The notes under the pieces were generated by a model that ran no database searches, was not told the origin of the DNA, and was given only the letters and a program-made list of their open reading frames with translations. The position numbers and the translations under genes are program-made. Source: Streptomyces sp. SirexAA-E (lineage in GTDB: Bacteria; Actinomycetota; Actinomycetes; Streptomycetales; Streptomycetaceae). Taken from it: DNA of 64,000 nucleotides. The stretch is from NCBI RefSeq assembly GCF_000177195.2, contig NC_015953.1:6386001-6450000 (forward strand). The letters run 5' to 3'. Shown one piece after another: positions 1 to 8,381 of the stretch. Position 1 is the stretch's first letter, and each line of letters starts with the position of its first letter.

Positions 1-518
1 TGGTCACGCTCGTCTGGACGTGGCTGTACCAGCCCGACATCGGCCTCGGCAACCAGCTGCTGACGTCGCTGGGGCTGGAGCCCGTCGGCTGGCTCTCCGA
101 CGAGTCGGTGGCGATGTGGTCCGTCGCGGCCCTCACCGTCTGGTGGACGGTCGGCTTCAACTTCCTGCTCTACCTCGCGGCCCTCCAGTCCCTGCCCGTC
201 ACCTACGACGAGGCCGCCGCGCTCGACGGCGCCGGTGCCTGGCGGCGGCTGTGGTCCGTCACCCTGCCCCAGCTGCGGCACACCACCGTCCTGGTCGCCA
301 TGCTCCAGGTGCTCGCCTCGCTCAAGGTGTTCGACCAGATCTACATCCTCACCAAGGGCGGCCCCAACGGCTCCACCCGCCCGATCCTCGAGTACGTCTA
401 CGACGTCGGGTTCACCGGTTACCGGCTGGGCTACGCCTCGGCGATCAGCTACGTCTTCTTCGCGCTCGTCATCGTCATCTCCGTCGTGCAGCTCCGCTTC
501 TTCCGTCAGGAGGGCTGA
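1..518 (+). CDS. Sugar ABC transporter permease, UgpA/LacF type (5' partial)
   Basis: Membrane permease subunit of a CUT1-type carbohydrate importer. The window opens inside the gene; the first full codon is at position 3 and the stop is TGA at 516-518. The visible 171 residues hold several hydrophobic segments and the cytoplasmic EAA loop that docks on the ATPase (YDEAAALDGAG followed by the LPQL element), as expected for the C-terminal half of a binding-protein-dependent permease. The next permease starts 2 bp after the stop, so the two are co-translated and should form a heterodimer. The binding protein and the N-terminus lie upstream, outside the window. The sugar is not readable from the sequence, but the GH2 enzyme downstream suggests an oligosaccharide or glycoside. 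Confidence 0.9.
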   Translation, partial: VTLVWTWLYQPDIGLGNQLLTSLGLEPVGWLSDESVAMWSVAALTVWWTVGFNFLLYLAALQSLPVTYDEAAALDGAGAWRRLWSVTLPQLRHTTVLVAMLQVLASLKVFDQIYILTKGGPNGSTRPILEYVYDVGFTGYRLGYASAISYVFFALVIVISVVQLRFFRQEG

Positions 519-520
519 CC

Positions 521-1420
521 GTGTCCGCCATCTCCACCCCCGTCCGCCGGCCACGCCGTCCACGCCGCGAGGAGACCGGGTCCCCGTTGCTGCTGGGCCA
601 CGGACGGCTGCCCCGCGTGCTGGCCGGGACCGCGCTGACCGTCCTCGCCGCCGTCTGGCTGCTGCCGTTCCTCTGGGCGGTGGCGACCTCGGTGCAGAGC
701 GAGCAGGACGTGATGAAGTCGGGCCTGTCGCCGTTCAAGGGCGCCTTCACGCTCTCCGCCTACCGGCAGATCCTGGAACGCGGAAACGTTCCGACCTGGG
801 CGTTCAACAGCGTGCTGATAGCCGTCCTGGTCACCCTGCTCACCGTCGCCGTCTCGACGCTCGCCGCCTACGGGTTCTCCCGCGGCACCTTCCGCGGCCG
901 GCGCGTCCTCCTCGCCGTCACGGTCGCCGCGATCATGGTCCCGCCGCAGCTGCTCATCGTCCCGCTCTTCGAGCAGATGACGATGTTCCACCTGGTCGAC
1001 ACCTATGCGGCGGTCATCCTGCCGCAGGTCGTGGCGCCCATGATGGTCTTCATCCTCAAGCGGTTCTTCGACGGCATCCCCCGCGAGCTGGAGGACGCCG
1101 CCCGCATCGACGGCGCCTCCGAGCTGAGGGTCTTCTGGTCGATCGTGCTGCCGCTGTCCCGCCCGATCGTGGCCGCCGTCGCGATCTTCGTCTTCATCGG
1201 GGCGTGGAACAACTTCATGTGGCCCTTCATCGTCACCAACGACCCGGACCTCATGACGCTCCCGGTGGGCCTCGCCACCGTCAAGGACGCCTACGGCATC
1301 CAGTACGCCCAGGCCATGGCATCCGCCCTGCTGGCGGCGCTCCCGCTGATCGTGATGTTCCTCCTCTTCCAGCGGCGCATCGTCAACTCCGTGGCCACCA
1401 CCGGCCTCGGCGGCAGCTGA
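521..1420 (+). CDS. Sugar ABC transporter permease, MalG/UgpE type
   Basis: Second CUT1 permease subunit, 299 aa with a GTG start 2 bp after the preceding permease stop; that spacing and the basic N-terminus (RRPRRPRR) support this start. A first transmembrane segment lies near residues 28-48, followed by five more, and the EAA motif (LEDAARIDGASELRVF then LPLSRP) lies at about residues 188-210. It is the membrane partner of the upstream permease. No ATPase is encoded here; streptomycetes commonly share one MsiK-type ATPase among CUT1 systems (family knowledge, not seen here). The gene is followed after 67 bp by a GH2 glycosidase on the same strand, so uptake and intracellular hydrolysis are probably co-expressed. 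Confidence 0.93.
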   Translation: MSAISTPVRRPRRPRREETGSPLLLGHGRLPRVLAGTALTVLAAVWLLPFLWAVATSVQSEQDVMKSGLSPFKGAFTLSAYRQILERGNVPTWAFNSVLIAVLVTLLTVAVSTLAAYGFSRGTFRGRRVLLAVTVAAIMVPPQLLIVPLFEQMTMFHLVDTYAAVILPQVVAPMMVFILKRFFDGIPRELEDAARIDGASELRVFWSIVLPLSRPIVAAVAIFVFIGAWNNFMWPFIVTNDPDLMTLPVGLATVKDAYGIQYAQAMASALLAALPLIVMFLLFQRRIVNSVATTGLGGS

Positions 1421-1487
1421 CCGCCTCCCGTTGTCCCTTCCGTGCCGGCCACCCGCCGGCCGTCCCCACCATCTGACTGGAGTTCGT

Positions 1488-3311
1488 GTGCACACCCCCT
1501 CCGTCCCCCGTCCGGAGTACCCGCGACCGCAGTTCGTCCGGCGCGACTGGCTCAACCTGAACGGGACCTGGCAGTTCGAGACCGACCAGGGCGACAGCGG
1601 CCTCGAACGAGGACTCCTCGACCGCGACCTCACCGGCGAGATCCTCGTGCCCTTCGCCCCCGAGTCCGAGCTGTCGGGTGTCGGCGACACCGACTTCCTG
1701 GAGGCCGTCTGGTACCGGCGGCGGTTCACCCCGCCCGCCGCGTGGGCGGGCCGCCGGGTGCTGCTGCACTTCGGGGCCGTCGACCACGACACCACCGTGT
1801 GGGTCGACGGCACCGAAGTGGTGCGCCACCGCGGCGGCTTCACCCCCTTCACGGCCGACCTCGGCGACCTCGCCCCGGCCGGACGGGAGGTCGAGATCAC
1901 CGTCCGCGCCCGCGACCCGAAGTCCGGCCCGCAGGCCCGGGGCAAGCAGGCGATCCAGTACGCCAACCACGACTGCAACTACACCCGCACCACCGGCATC
2001 TGGCAGACGGTGTGGGCGGAGCCGGTGGCCGACGTCCACCTCCGCCGCCCCCGTATCACCCCCGACCTGGCCGGGGCCGCCTTCGACGTCGAGCTCCCCC
2101 TCTCGTCCAACCGGCCCGGCCACCGCGTGCGCGCCGTCCTCAGCGACGACGCGGGCGAGGTCTGCCGTGCCGAGGTGCGTGCCGACCTGGACCTCGCCCC
2201 CCGCCTCCGGCTGGCCCTCCCGGAGGACCGGCGCCGCGAGTGGAGCCCGGAGGACCCCTTCCTGTACGGCCTGCGGCTCGAACTCCTCGACGCCGACGGC
2301 GAGGCGGCCGACACCGTCGAGAGCTACGCGGGACTGCGCGCCGTCGGCATCCGGGGCAAGGCCGTGCTCCTCAACGGCCGCCCCCGCTTCCAGCGCCTCG
2401 TGCTCGACCAGGGCTGGTACCCGGACGGTCTGATGACCGCCCCCTCCGACGAGGCCCTGGTCCGCGACATCGAGCTGGCCATGGAGGCCGGCTTCAACGG
2501 GGCGCGGCTGCACCAGAAGGTCTTCGAGGAGCGCTTCCTCTACCACGCGGACCGCCTCGGCTACCTGGTCTGGGGCGAGTTCGGCGACTGGGGCTGTGAG
2601 GTCGGCGGGTCCTCGGGCGACAACCAGCGCCCGGACGCCTCCTTCGTCGCCCAGTGGCTCGAAGCCGTCGAACGCGACTACTCGCACCCCTCGATCGTCG
2701 GCTGGTGCCCGCTGAACGAGACGTACCAGAAGCTCCACGACCGCATCACCCAGCTCGACGACGTGACCCGGGCGATGTTCCTCGCCACCAAGGCCATGGA
2801 CACCAGCCGGCCGGTGATCGACGCCTCCGGCTACTCCCACCGGGTCCTGGAGACCGACGTCTACGACTCGCACACCTACGAGCAGGACCCCGCCGCCTTC
2901 CGGCAGCTCGTCTCCGGCCTCGCCAAGGGGGAGCCCTTCGTCAACGCGTACGAGAACGGCGCCGCCTACTCCCAGCCGTACCGCGGCCAGCCCTACTTCG
3001 TCAGTGAGTTCGGCGGGATCTGGTGGGACCCCGAGGCCGCCGCCGAGCAGTCCGGCCGGGACCGCACCCTCTCCTGGGGCTACGGCGACCGGGTGCGCAC
3101 CGAGGACGAGTTCCACGAGCGCTTCGCCGGCCTCACCGGCGTGCTGCTGGAGGACCCGGAGATGTTCGGCTACTGCTACACGCAGCTGACCGACGTCTTC
3201 CAGGAGCAGAACGGCGTCTACCGCTTCGACCGGGGCACCAAGCTCGACATCGCCCGTGTCCGGGAGGCCCAGCTGCGGCCCGCCGCGATCGAACGGCCCG
3301 ACGCCGGCTGA
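1488..3311 (+). CDS. Glycoside hydrolase family 2 protein
   Basis: A 607-aa glycosidase of the beta-galactosidase/beta-glucuronidase/beta-mannosidase clan. The N-terminal jelly-roll sugar-binding domain covers about residues 1-180, an Ig-like domain follows, and the TIM barrel covers about 290-590. The general acid/base Glu is E411 in the PLNETY motif and the nucleophile is E507 in YFVSEFGG; both are intact. There is no signal peptide, so it acts inside the cell on imported glycosides. I chose GTG 1488 because GGAG at 1479-1482 lies 5 bp upstream and the sequence beyond it is not conserved-looking. It follows two sugar permeases, which suggests that the importer brings in its substrate. Beta-galactosidase, beta-glucuronidase and beta-mannosidase specificities cannot be separated by eye. 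Confidence 0.9.
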   Translation: MHTPSVPRPEYPRPQFVRRDWLNLNGTWQFETDQGDSGLERGLLDRDLTGEILVPFAPESELSGVGDTDFLEAVWYRRRFTPPAAWAGRRVLLHFGAVDHDTTVWVDGTEVVRHRGGFTPFTADLGDLAPAGREVEITVRARDPKSGPQARGKQAIQYANHDCNYTRTTGIWQTVWAEPVADVHLRRPRITPDLAGAAFDVELPLSSNRPGHRVRAVLSDDAGEVCRAEVRADLDLAPRLRLALPEDRRREWSPEDPFLYGLRLELLDADGEAADTVESYAGLRAVGIRGKAVLLNGRPRFQRLVLDQGWYPDGLMTAPSDEALVRDIELAMEAGFNGARLHQKVFEERFLYHADRLGYLVWGEFGDWGCEVGGSSGDNQRPDASFVAQWLEAVERDYSHPSIVGWCPLNETYQKLHDRITQLDDVTRAMFLATKAMDTSRPVIDASGYSHRVLETDVYDSHTYEQDPAAFRQLVSGLAKGEPFVNAYENGAAYSQPYRGQPYFVSEFGGIWWDPEAAAEQSGRDRTLSWGYGDRVRTEDEFHERFAGLTGVLLEDPEMFGYCYTQLTDVFQEQNGVYRFDRGTKLDIARVREAQLRPAAIERPDAG

Positions 3312-3323
3312 GACGCGGACGAC

Positions 3324-3358
3324 CGGTGCCCGCTCCCCCGGCCGGGGAGCGGGCACCG
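3324..3358. terminator. Bidirectional hairpin terminator
   Basis: A perfect inverted repeat (stem CGGTGCCCGCTCCCC, loop of 5 nt) lies between the convergent GH2 gene and the secreted BNR-fold gene. It has a 15-bp GC-rich stem and no clear U-tract, as is usual in Streptomyces. Confidence 0.8.
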
Positions 3359-3365
3359 TTGTGTG

Positions 3366-5144
3366 TCAGACCCGTTCGAGCCGCCACAGCTGCGGCTGGA
3401 GCCCGTTGCAGGTCCACTGCCGGACGTCGGCGCCCGCCGTGCGGGAGCCCTGGGCGACGTCCAGGCACTGACCGCTCGACCTCACGACCAGCCGGTAGTA
3501 CCCGCGCCCGGCGTTCTCCGGCCGCCAGTCCTGTGCGGCCTGAGCGTTGCAGTACCACTGACGGACGTCGGCGCCCGGGGTCGCCGAACCGTTCTCCACG
3601 TCCAGGCAGTGGCCGCTGTTGACGCCGGTGAGCGTGAAGGTCCCGGCACCGTGGGCGCGCAGGGTCCACGCCTGCGGGCCCAGTCCGTTGCAGGTCCACT
3701 GCTGGACGTTGCCGCCCGGGGCGCGGGAGTCGGCGGCCACGTCGAGGCAGTGGCCGCTGTTGGCGTTCACCAGCCGGTACCGGGCCCCGTCCACGATCCC
3801 GGCAGCGTCACCGCTGCCGGTGACCGGACCGGTGGCGACGTACGGGCGGCACACGTCGCCGTCCCAGTCCGTCGCGATCTCCAGCACCGTGCTCCCGTCG
3901 GCGGAGGGCAGCAGCGGGGAGCTGTAGTTCGGGCAGTACGTCGCCGTCGGGGCCGGGACGCGCACCGGGGCCTCGATCTCGTACCACGGGCCCGTGCCGT
4001 TCTCCGTGTTGGCCAGGATCGTGCGACCGCTGTCCGCCGCGGGGGTGCCGTCACGGTTGAGGAGCTGCTGGCCGATCAGCAGGATGCGGCCGTTCGGTCC
4101 GCCGCCCGGCGCGGGGGCCCAGGCGATGGTGGGCGCGGCGCGGAAGTACTTCCCGTCCACGGTCTCCGGGCGGAACCCGAGGCCCGCGGGGTCGCCCCAG
4201 TCCCAGCCGTCCGGCGAGGTCCGGTAGTGGACCACGCACTGGTACTGGCCGCCCGGGTTGCAGATCTCGTAGCTCATGAAGTAGGTGCCGTCCGGCAGCT
4301 TGCGCACCACGGGCATCCCCGGCCGGTCCGGCTCCCATGTGCTGGCCACGATGTTCTTCCGGTCCTGCCAGTGGACGCCGTCGTAGCTGCGCGCGGCGGC
4401 GAGCTTCTGGTTGTGGGCAGGGTCCGTCTCGTCGGCGTAGTGGCAGACGAGCGCGCCGTCGGCGGCCACCGAGAACTCCGGCTCCCACAGCCCGCCCGTC
4501 CCGCCCGCCGTGGCACAGGAGGACAGGTAGGACCAGGTGCGGCCCACGTCGCCGCTCTGCCAGACGCGCAGGGCCATACGCCGGTTCTGCTCGTCCTGTC
4601 CGGCCGAGGAGGCCCACAGGAGGGTTCCGGCGGGCAGACCGCCGACCTGCCGGGGGAGCTCGAACAGGGTGGAGCAGCACAGTCCCTGACCGGCCGCCGA
4701 CTCCGGGTCGGCGATCCTGCCGACCTGCCGGAAGGTGGCTCCGGCGTCGGTGCTCTCGTGGATGGCGCCGATGCCGTTGTCGCCGTCGAAGGAGACGACG
4801 CTCGCCAGCACCCGGCCGTTGGCGGCGCCGCTGTGCTCCAGCCGGACGGCGCGCGGGTAGAGACCGGTCCCGCTGCCCAGGGGCGTACCGGTGGCCGCGG
4901 CCGAGACGCCGGCCGGCGCCGCGTTCGCGGGGGCGGTGGTGGCCGGGGGAGGGGTGGCCGCCATGGACGGTGCGGCGCCGGTCGCCGCGAGCGACAGGCC
5001 CAGCAGCGCGGTGAGGACCGGCATCACGGCACGCGCCACCCACCGGGGACGGCGGTCGGCGGGCGTGGGGCCGGGGTCCGTCCGCCGGCCGGCGGAGGGG
5101 GAGAGGCGGCGTCCGGGACGAGGGGGTCTGCGGAGGTGCGGCAC
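3366..5144 (-). CDS. Secreted sialidase/BNR-superfamily glycosidase with C-terminal ricin-type (CBM13) domain
   Basis: A 592-aa exported protein starting at GTG 5144 with an AAGGAAA ribosome site. A long basic N-terminus precedes a hydrophobic core (about residues 38-56) and a probable cleavage after SMA near residue 62. Residues about 80-440 form a BNR/six-bladed-propeller region with Asp-boxes (STDAGATF, SGDVGRTW). Residues about 449-592 hold three beta-trefoil repeats with the QxW signature (QAW, QDW, QLW), a CBM13 carbohydrate anchor. The fold fits GH33 sialidases or GH93 exo-arabinanases; the lack of an obvious FRIP motif makes sialidase less sure. It should degrade plant or microbial glycans outside the cell. 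Its promoter overlaps a perfect palindrome, which suggests sugar-responsive repression. Confidence 0.8.
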   Translation of the reverse strand: MPHLRRPPRPGRRLSPSAGRRTDPGPTPADRRPRWVARAVMPVLTALLGLSLAATGAAPSMAATPPPATTAPANAAPAGVSAAATGTPLGSGTGLYPRAVRLEHSGAANGRVLASVVSFDGDNGIGAIHESTDAGATFRQVGRIADPESAAGQGLCCSTLFELPRQVGGLPAGTLLWASSAGQDEQNRRMALRVWQSGDVGRTWSYLSSCATAGGTGGLWEPEFSVAADGALVCHYADETDPAHNQKLAAARSYDGVHWQDRKNIVASTWEPDRPGMPVVRKLPDGTYFMSYEICNPGGQYQCVVHYRTSPDGWDWGDPAGLGFRPETVDGKYFRAAPTIAWAPAPGGGPNGRILLIGQQLLNRDGTPAADSGRTILANTENGTGPWYEIEAPVRVPAPTATYCPNYSSPLLPSADGSTVLEIATDWDGDVCRPYVATGPVTGSGDAAGIVDGARYRLVNANSGHCLDVAADSRAPGGNVQQWTCNGLGPQAWTLRAHGAGTFTLTGVNSGHCLDVENGSATPGADVRQWYCNAQAAQDWRPENAGRGYYRLVVRSSGQCLDVAQGSRTAGADVRQWTCNGLQPQLWRLERV

Positions 5145-5322
5145 GGGTTTCCTTCCCTGGGGACACGGGCGGGCGACAGCGACCGAGGATGTGCCGTCGC
5201 CGTCCGCTCCGGTGGAAGGGCGTGGCCCGGGCCTCGTGGCTGTCGCTTCTTCGGGAGGCGCGAGAGGGCAGGCGCCATGGACGACAGGGGTTCACGGGGG
5301 TGTGTGACCCGCTGACGGCGTC

Positions 5323-5354
5323 ACAGTAGAGCCGCATGTACATCGATGTAAACA
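5323..5354 (-). promoter_or_regulatory. Promoter with overlapping 12-bp palindromic operator
   Basis: On the minus strand, TTTACA (5347-5352) and TACTGT (5323-5328) are separated by 18 bp and point at the BNR/ricin gene. The perfect palindrome TACATCGATGTA (5339-5350) covers the -35 box and half of the spacer, the classic place for a repressor. A LacI- or GntR-type sugar regulator is plausible, but none is encoded nearby. Confidence 0.5.
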
Positions 5355-5470
5355 GGCGTGCGGGCCCCTGTTACGCCCTCGCCTCCCGGGGGCGTGCGTC
5401 AGGGCCCGGTCCGCCGGAACCGGGCCCTGCGCGACCGGCCCGTGCGGCCGGCCGGAGGCGATCCGCCGCG

Positions 5471-5640
5471 TCAGCGGCCCGGCGTGGGCGCCCCGGTCGT
5501 CGCGTCGTCGCCGTTCCGGACGAAGGTGGCGACCGCGCCGGCGGGCGGGGTGTACCTGCCGCCGTCGGTGAGCGGGACGCGCTTGGCGTCGGCGGCCGTG
5601 TCGACGACGTACGCGGCCCGGGTCCGAAGGCTTCGGGGGA
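5471..5640 (-). pseudogene. Orphan C-terminal coding remnant
   Basis: One minus-strand frame ending at TGA 5471-5473 reads as about 50 residues of protein-like sequence (AAYVVDTAADAKRVPL, then GRYTPPAGAVATF and FVRNGDDATTG) with G or C at essentially every third position, the local signature of a real gene. There is no start codon in that frame; immediately upstream a different frame (PAEGAAPVAVPQSPEAFG) looks coding, so a frameshift near 5640 is likely. I do not recognise the family. Best read as the decayed end of a gene. Confidence 0.4.
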
Positions 5641-5919
5641 CTGCGGTACGGCAACGGGTGCGGCTCCTTCGGCCGGCACCTGTGGGGCGGCGCGTCCGGG
5701 CCCTCGGCGCGTCGTGCGCGCGGGGGGCCCGGACGCCTGCCTGAAGGGGTGGTGCACGCGGCGCCGCCGGCGCCTCCGAGTGACCTTTCGGGGCGTGGCG
5801 GCGTTCCCAGGGGAGACGGCGACAGCAAGGCGCACCCGTTCCGGGGGTCGGGGCAGGGCGACGGGGCCCGCCCGGGGATGCCGCGACCCGGGCCGGTCGG
5901 TGACCCGGGCCGGTCGGTC

Positions 5920-5966
5920 TTGCAAACCGGAACGCTGTTCCGTATGTTTAACGGAACAAGGTTCCG
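5920..5966 (+). promoter_or_regulatory. Promoter with two tandem CGGAAC-N3-GTTCCG operators
   Basis: TTGCAA (5920-5925) and TATGTT (5943-5948) are 17 bp apart, an excellent vegetative promoter for the aldo/keto reductase at 6015. A perfect 15-bp palindrome (CGGAACGCTGTTCCG, 5928-5942) fills the spacer and a second copy (CGGAACAAGGTTCCG, 5952-5966) lies just downstream, 24 bp centre to centre. The form and placing are typical of TetR-family repressor sites. Confidence 0.75.
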
Positions 5967-6014
5967 TTTGCCGGGGAGGCAGAGCGGGACCCGGCCCCAC
6001 GAAGGGACACAGCC

Positions 6015-7034
6015 ATGCAGTACCGCACTTTGGGCCGCACCGGTGTGCAGGTCAGCACGCTCGCGCTCGGCGCGATGAACTTCGGCGCGATCGGACGCAC
6101 CACCCAGGACGAGGCGACCGCGATCGTCGACGCCGCGCTGGAAGGCGGGGTCAACGTCATCGACACCGCCGACATGTACGGCGCCGGTGAGTCGGAGGAG
6201 ATGGTCGGCAGGGCCGTCGCCGGCCGCCGCGACGACATCGTGCTCGCCACGAAGGCCGCCATGCCCATGGACGACGACCGCAACCACCGGGGCGGCTCGC
6301 GCCGTTGGCTGGTCACCGAGCTGGACAACAGCCTGCGCCGCCTCGGTGTCGACCACGTCGACCTCTACCAGATCCACCGGTGGGACCCGAGCACCAGCGA
6401 CGAGGAGACGCTGTCCGCCCTCACCGACCTGCAACGCGCGGGAAAGATCCGCTACTTCGGCTCCTCGACCTTCCCCGCGTACCGCGTGGTGCAGGCGCAG
6501 TGGGCCGCCCGGGAGCACCACCTGAGCCGCTACGTCACCGAACAGCCCAGCTACTCCGCCCTCCAGCGCGGGATCGAGCGCGACGTCCTGCCGGTGGCCG
6601 AGGAGTACGGGCTCGGCGTCCTGGCCTGGAGCCCGCTGGCCTCGGGCTGGCTCTCGGGAGCCGTCCGCGAGGGCCGGGAGATCACCACCAGCCGCTCGAA
6701 GATGCTTCCGGAGCGCTTCGACCTCTCCCTCCCCGCCAACCGGGCCAGGCTCGACGCGGTCGAGCAGCTGGCGAAGGTCGCGGACGAGGCCGGCCTGACC
6801 CTGATCCAGCTCGCGCTGGGCTTCGTCACCGCGCACCCCGCCGTGACCAGCGCGCTCATCGGGCCCCGGACCCAGGAGCACCTGCACACCCAGCTGGCCG
6901 CCGCCGACACCGTGCTCTCCGCCGACGTGCTGGACGCGATCGACGCGATCGTCGCCCCCGGCACCGACCTGGCCGCACACGAGAAGTTCGACACCCCGCC
7001 CGCGCTGCTCGACCCCGCACTGCGGCGCCGCTGA
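6015..7034 (+). CDS. Aldo/keto reductase
   Basis: A 339-aa NADPH-dependent oxidoreductase of the AKR superfamily with the TIM-barrel start (MQYRTLGRTGVQVS). The catalytic tetrad is complete: D53, Y55 (DTADMYG), K80 (ATKAAM) and H121 (YQIHRW). It would reduce an aldehyde or ketone in the cytoplasm; the natural substrate is unknown. GAAGGGA about 8 bp upstream supports the ATG at 6015. Transcription is probably tightly repressed through the two tandem operators in its promoter. Downstream lie a strong terminator and then a fragment of a TetR regulator in the same orientation, which suggests that the reductase once had its own adjacent repressor gene. Confidence 0.92.
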   Translation: MQYRTLGRTGVQVSTLALGAMNFGAIGRTTQDEATAIVDAALEGGVNVIDTADMYGAGESEEMVGRAVAGRRDDIVLATKAAMPMDDDRNHRGGSRRWLVTELDNSLRRLGVDHVDLYQIHRWDPSTSDEETLSALTDLQRAGKIRYFGSSTFPAYRVVQAQWAAREHHLSRYVTEQPSYSALQRGIERDVLPVAEEYGLGVLAWSPLASGWLSGAVREGREITTSRSKMLPERFDLSLPANRARLDAVEQLAKVADEAGLTLIQLALGFVTAHPAVTSALIGPRTQEHLHTQLAAADTVLSADVLDAIDAIVAPGTDLAAHEKFDTPPALLDPALRRR

Positions 7035-7062
7035 GCGTCCCGGGGCGGCCTCCTCCCCGTCG

Positions 7063-7102
7063 GCCCGCCGCCGCTCCCCGCGTAGGGGGAGCGGCGGCGG
7101 GC
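7063..7102 (+). terminator. Strong hairpin terminator after the aldo/keto reductase
   Basis: A perfect 17-bp stem (GCCCGCCGCCGCTCCCC) with a 6-nt loop begins 29 bp past the reductase stop. Confidence 0.8.
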
Positions 7103-7147
7103 ACGCGGCACGGCGGACGGCGGACCTCGGGCATGTTCCGAAAGCCC

Positions 7148-7205
7148 CTCCGGACCCGCCCTCCGGACCCGCCCTCCGGACCCGCCCTCCGGACCCGCCC
7201 TCCGG
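7148..7205. repeat. 13-bp tandem repeat, about 4.5 copies
   Basis: The unit CTCCGGACCCGCC is repeated four times without change (7148-7199) with a partial fifth copy. It sits directly upstream of the truncated TetR fragment and may mark the recombination or slippage point at which the regulator lost its 5' part. Confidence 0.9.
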
Positions 7206-7206
7206 G

Positions 7207-7398
7207 CGGAAGGCGCCACGTTCCGCACACGCCCTGAGCGTCATCGCGGTCATGGACGGCCTCCAGGCGCAGTGGCTCCTCGGCCCCGGCACGGTGGACA
7301 TGGCGGCCTCCACCGAACTGGTGGTCACCTCCGTCCTGAACGCCCTGAACGCCCTGACGCCGGACCCGGCCGCCACCGGCCCGGTCGCGGACGACTGA
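7207..7398 (+). pseudogene. Truncated TetR-family regulator (C-terminal fragment)
   Basis: The frame ending at TGA 7396-7398 reads about 55 residues that match the last helices of TetR ligand-binding domains: SVIAVMDGLQAQWLLGPG, then VDMAASTELVVTSVL. In this family a near-identical MDGLQ-QWLL-P-VDM block normally ends a protein of about 200 aa. Codon third positions are nearly all G or C, so it was recently functional. There is no DNA-binding domain, ribosome site or usable start; the coding sense fades into the 13-bp tandem repeat. It is the probable relic of the repressor for the tandem operators before the upstream reductase. Confidence 0.7.
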
Positions 7399-7487
7399 CC
7401 GGTCCCGCCCGGTACGGACGCGGGCCCCGGCGGCGCGGAGCGACCCGTGCCCGAGGCGCTCCGCGCCGGTCGTGCTTAGCTGGAGGC

Positions 7488-8348
7488 ATGATCGATGACT
7501 TCCTCGCCGCGGACACCGGGAACCTGCAACGGGTCGAGGCGGCGGTCCGGGCGGCGGCCGCGGCCGAGATCCTCCCCCGCTACCGGCAGCTCGCCGCGCA
7601 CGAGATCGTCGAGAAGAGCGGGCCCCACGACCTCGTCACCGCCGCGGACCGGCTCGCCGAGGAGCACCTGACGAAGTCGCTGACCCGGCTGCTGCCCGGT
7701 TCGGTCGTGGTCGGCGAGGAGGCCGTCCACGCCGACCCGGCGGTCTACGACGCGCTTCGGGGCGACGCCCCCGTCTGGATCGTCGACCCCGTCGACGGCA
7801 CCCGCCAGTTCGTCCGCGGCGAACCCGGCTTCTGCACCCTGGTGGCCCTCGCCCACCACGGCGAGGTGTACGCCTCCTGGACGTACGCCCCCGTGCTCGG
7901 CGAACTGGCCGTCGCCGTACGCGGACGTGGCGCCACGCTCAACGGGACCCCGGTGCACAGCGGCTCGCCCGCGGCGGGTGCCGTCCTCAAGGTGGCGATG
8001 TCGCACCCCGACTACACGTCGGACGCCCAGAAGCGGGCCCTGCTGGGCCTGCGCACCGAGGGCATCGACGCCCGCTCCTGCGGATCGGCGGGCCTGGAAT
8101 ACCTCGCCGTCGCCTCCGGGGCGCAGGACGCGGTGGCCTTCAACTGGGAGTTCGCCTGGGACCACGCGGCCGGTCTGCTCCTGGTCACCGAGGCGGGCGG
8201 TGCCCAGTCGACCCTCTCCGGCGTCCCGTACCGCATCACCGGGCCCAACGACCTGCCGTTCACCGCGGCCAGGGACGCGGCGACGGCCGAGCGGATCCTC
8301 GACGCGCTGCGGTCCGGAGCCGGGAAGAAGGGCCCGGCGGACGGCTGA
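7488..8348 (+). CDS. Inositol monophosphatase family protein
   Basis: A 286-aa Mg2+-dependent phosphatase of the IMPase/HisN/CysQ fold. The metal-binding motifs are all present: GEEA (about residue 70), WIVDPVDGTRQFVRG (about 102-116) and the C-terminal WDHAAG (about 224-229). It removes phosphate from inositol phosphate, histidinol phosphate or a related sugar phosphate; the family does not let me choose. ATG 7488 follows GGAGG by only one or two bases, an unusually short spacing, so a leaderless message is also possible. It is a stand-alone gene facing a convergent nucleotidyltransferase. Confidence 0.9.
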   Translation: MIDDFLAADTGNLQRVEAAVRAAAAAEILPRYRQLAAHEIVEKSGPHDLVTAADRLAEEHLTKSLTRLLPGSVVVGEEAVHADPAVYDALRGDAPVWIVDPVDGTRQFVRGEPGFCTLVALAHHGEVYASWTYAPVLGELAVAVRGRGATLNGTPVHSGSPAAGAVLKVAMSHPDYTSDAQKRALLGLRTEGIDARSCGSAGLEYLAVASGAQDAVAFNWEFAWDHAAGLLLVTEAGGAQSTLSGVPYRITGPNDLPFTAARDAATAERILDALRSGAGKKGPADG

Positions 8349-8381
8349 CGGTCCCCGGCGTCGGCCGGGCCGGGCTTCGGC

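Larger units (their letters stand above)
5355..6014. other. Intergenic region with remnant and reductase promoter
   Basis: Apart from the coding remnant at 5471-5640 and the promoter/operators at 5920-5966, I find no gene here. The stretch 5650-5900 is low-complexity GC-rich sequence without a credible start, ribosome site or codon bias. Confidence 0.5.

Noticed and set aside
7148..7205. CRISPR-like array
   Set aside because: The 13-bp units are directly adjacent without spacers and no cas gene is present; it is a simple tandem repeat.
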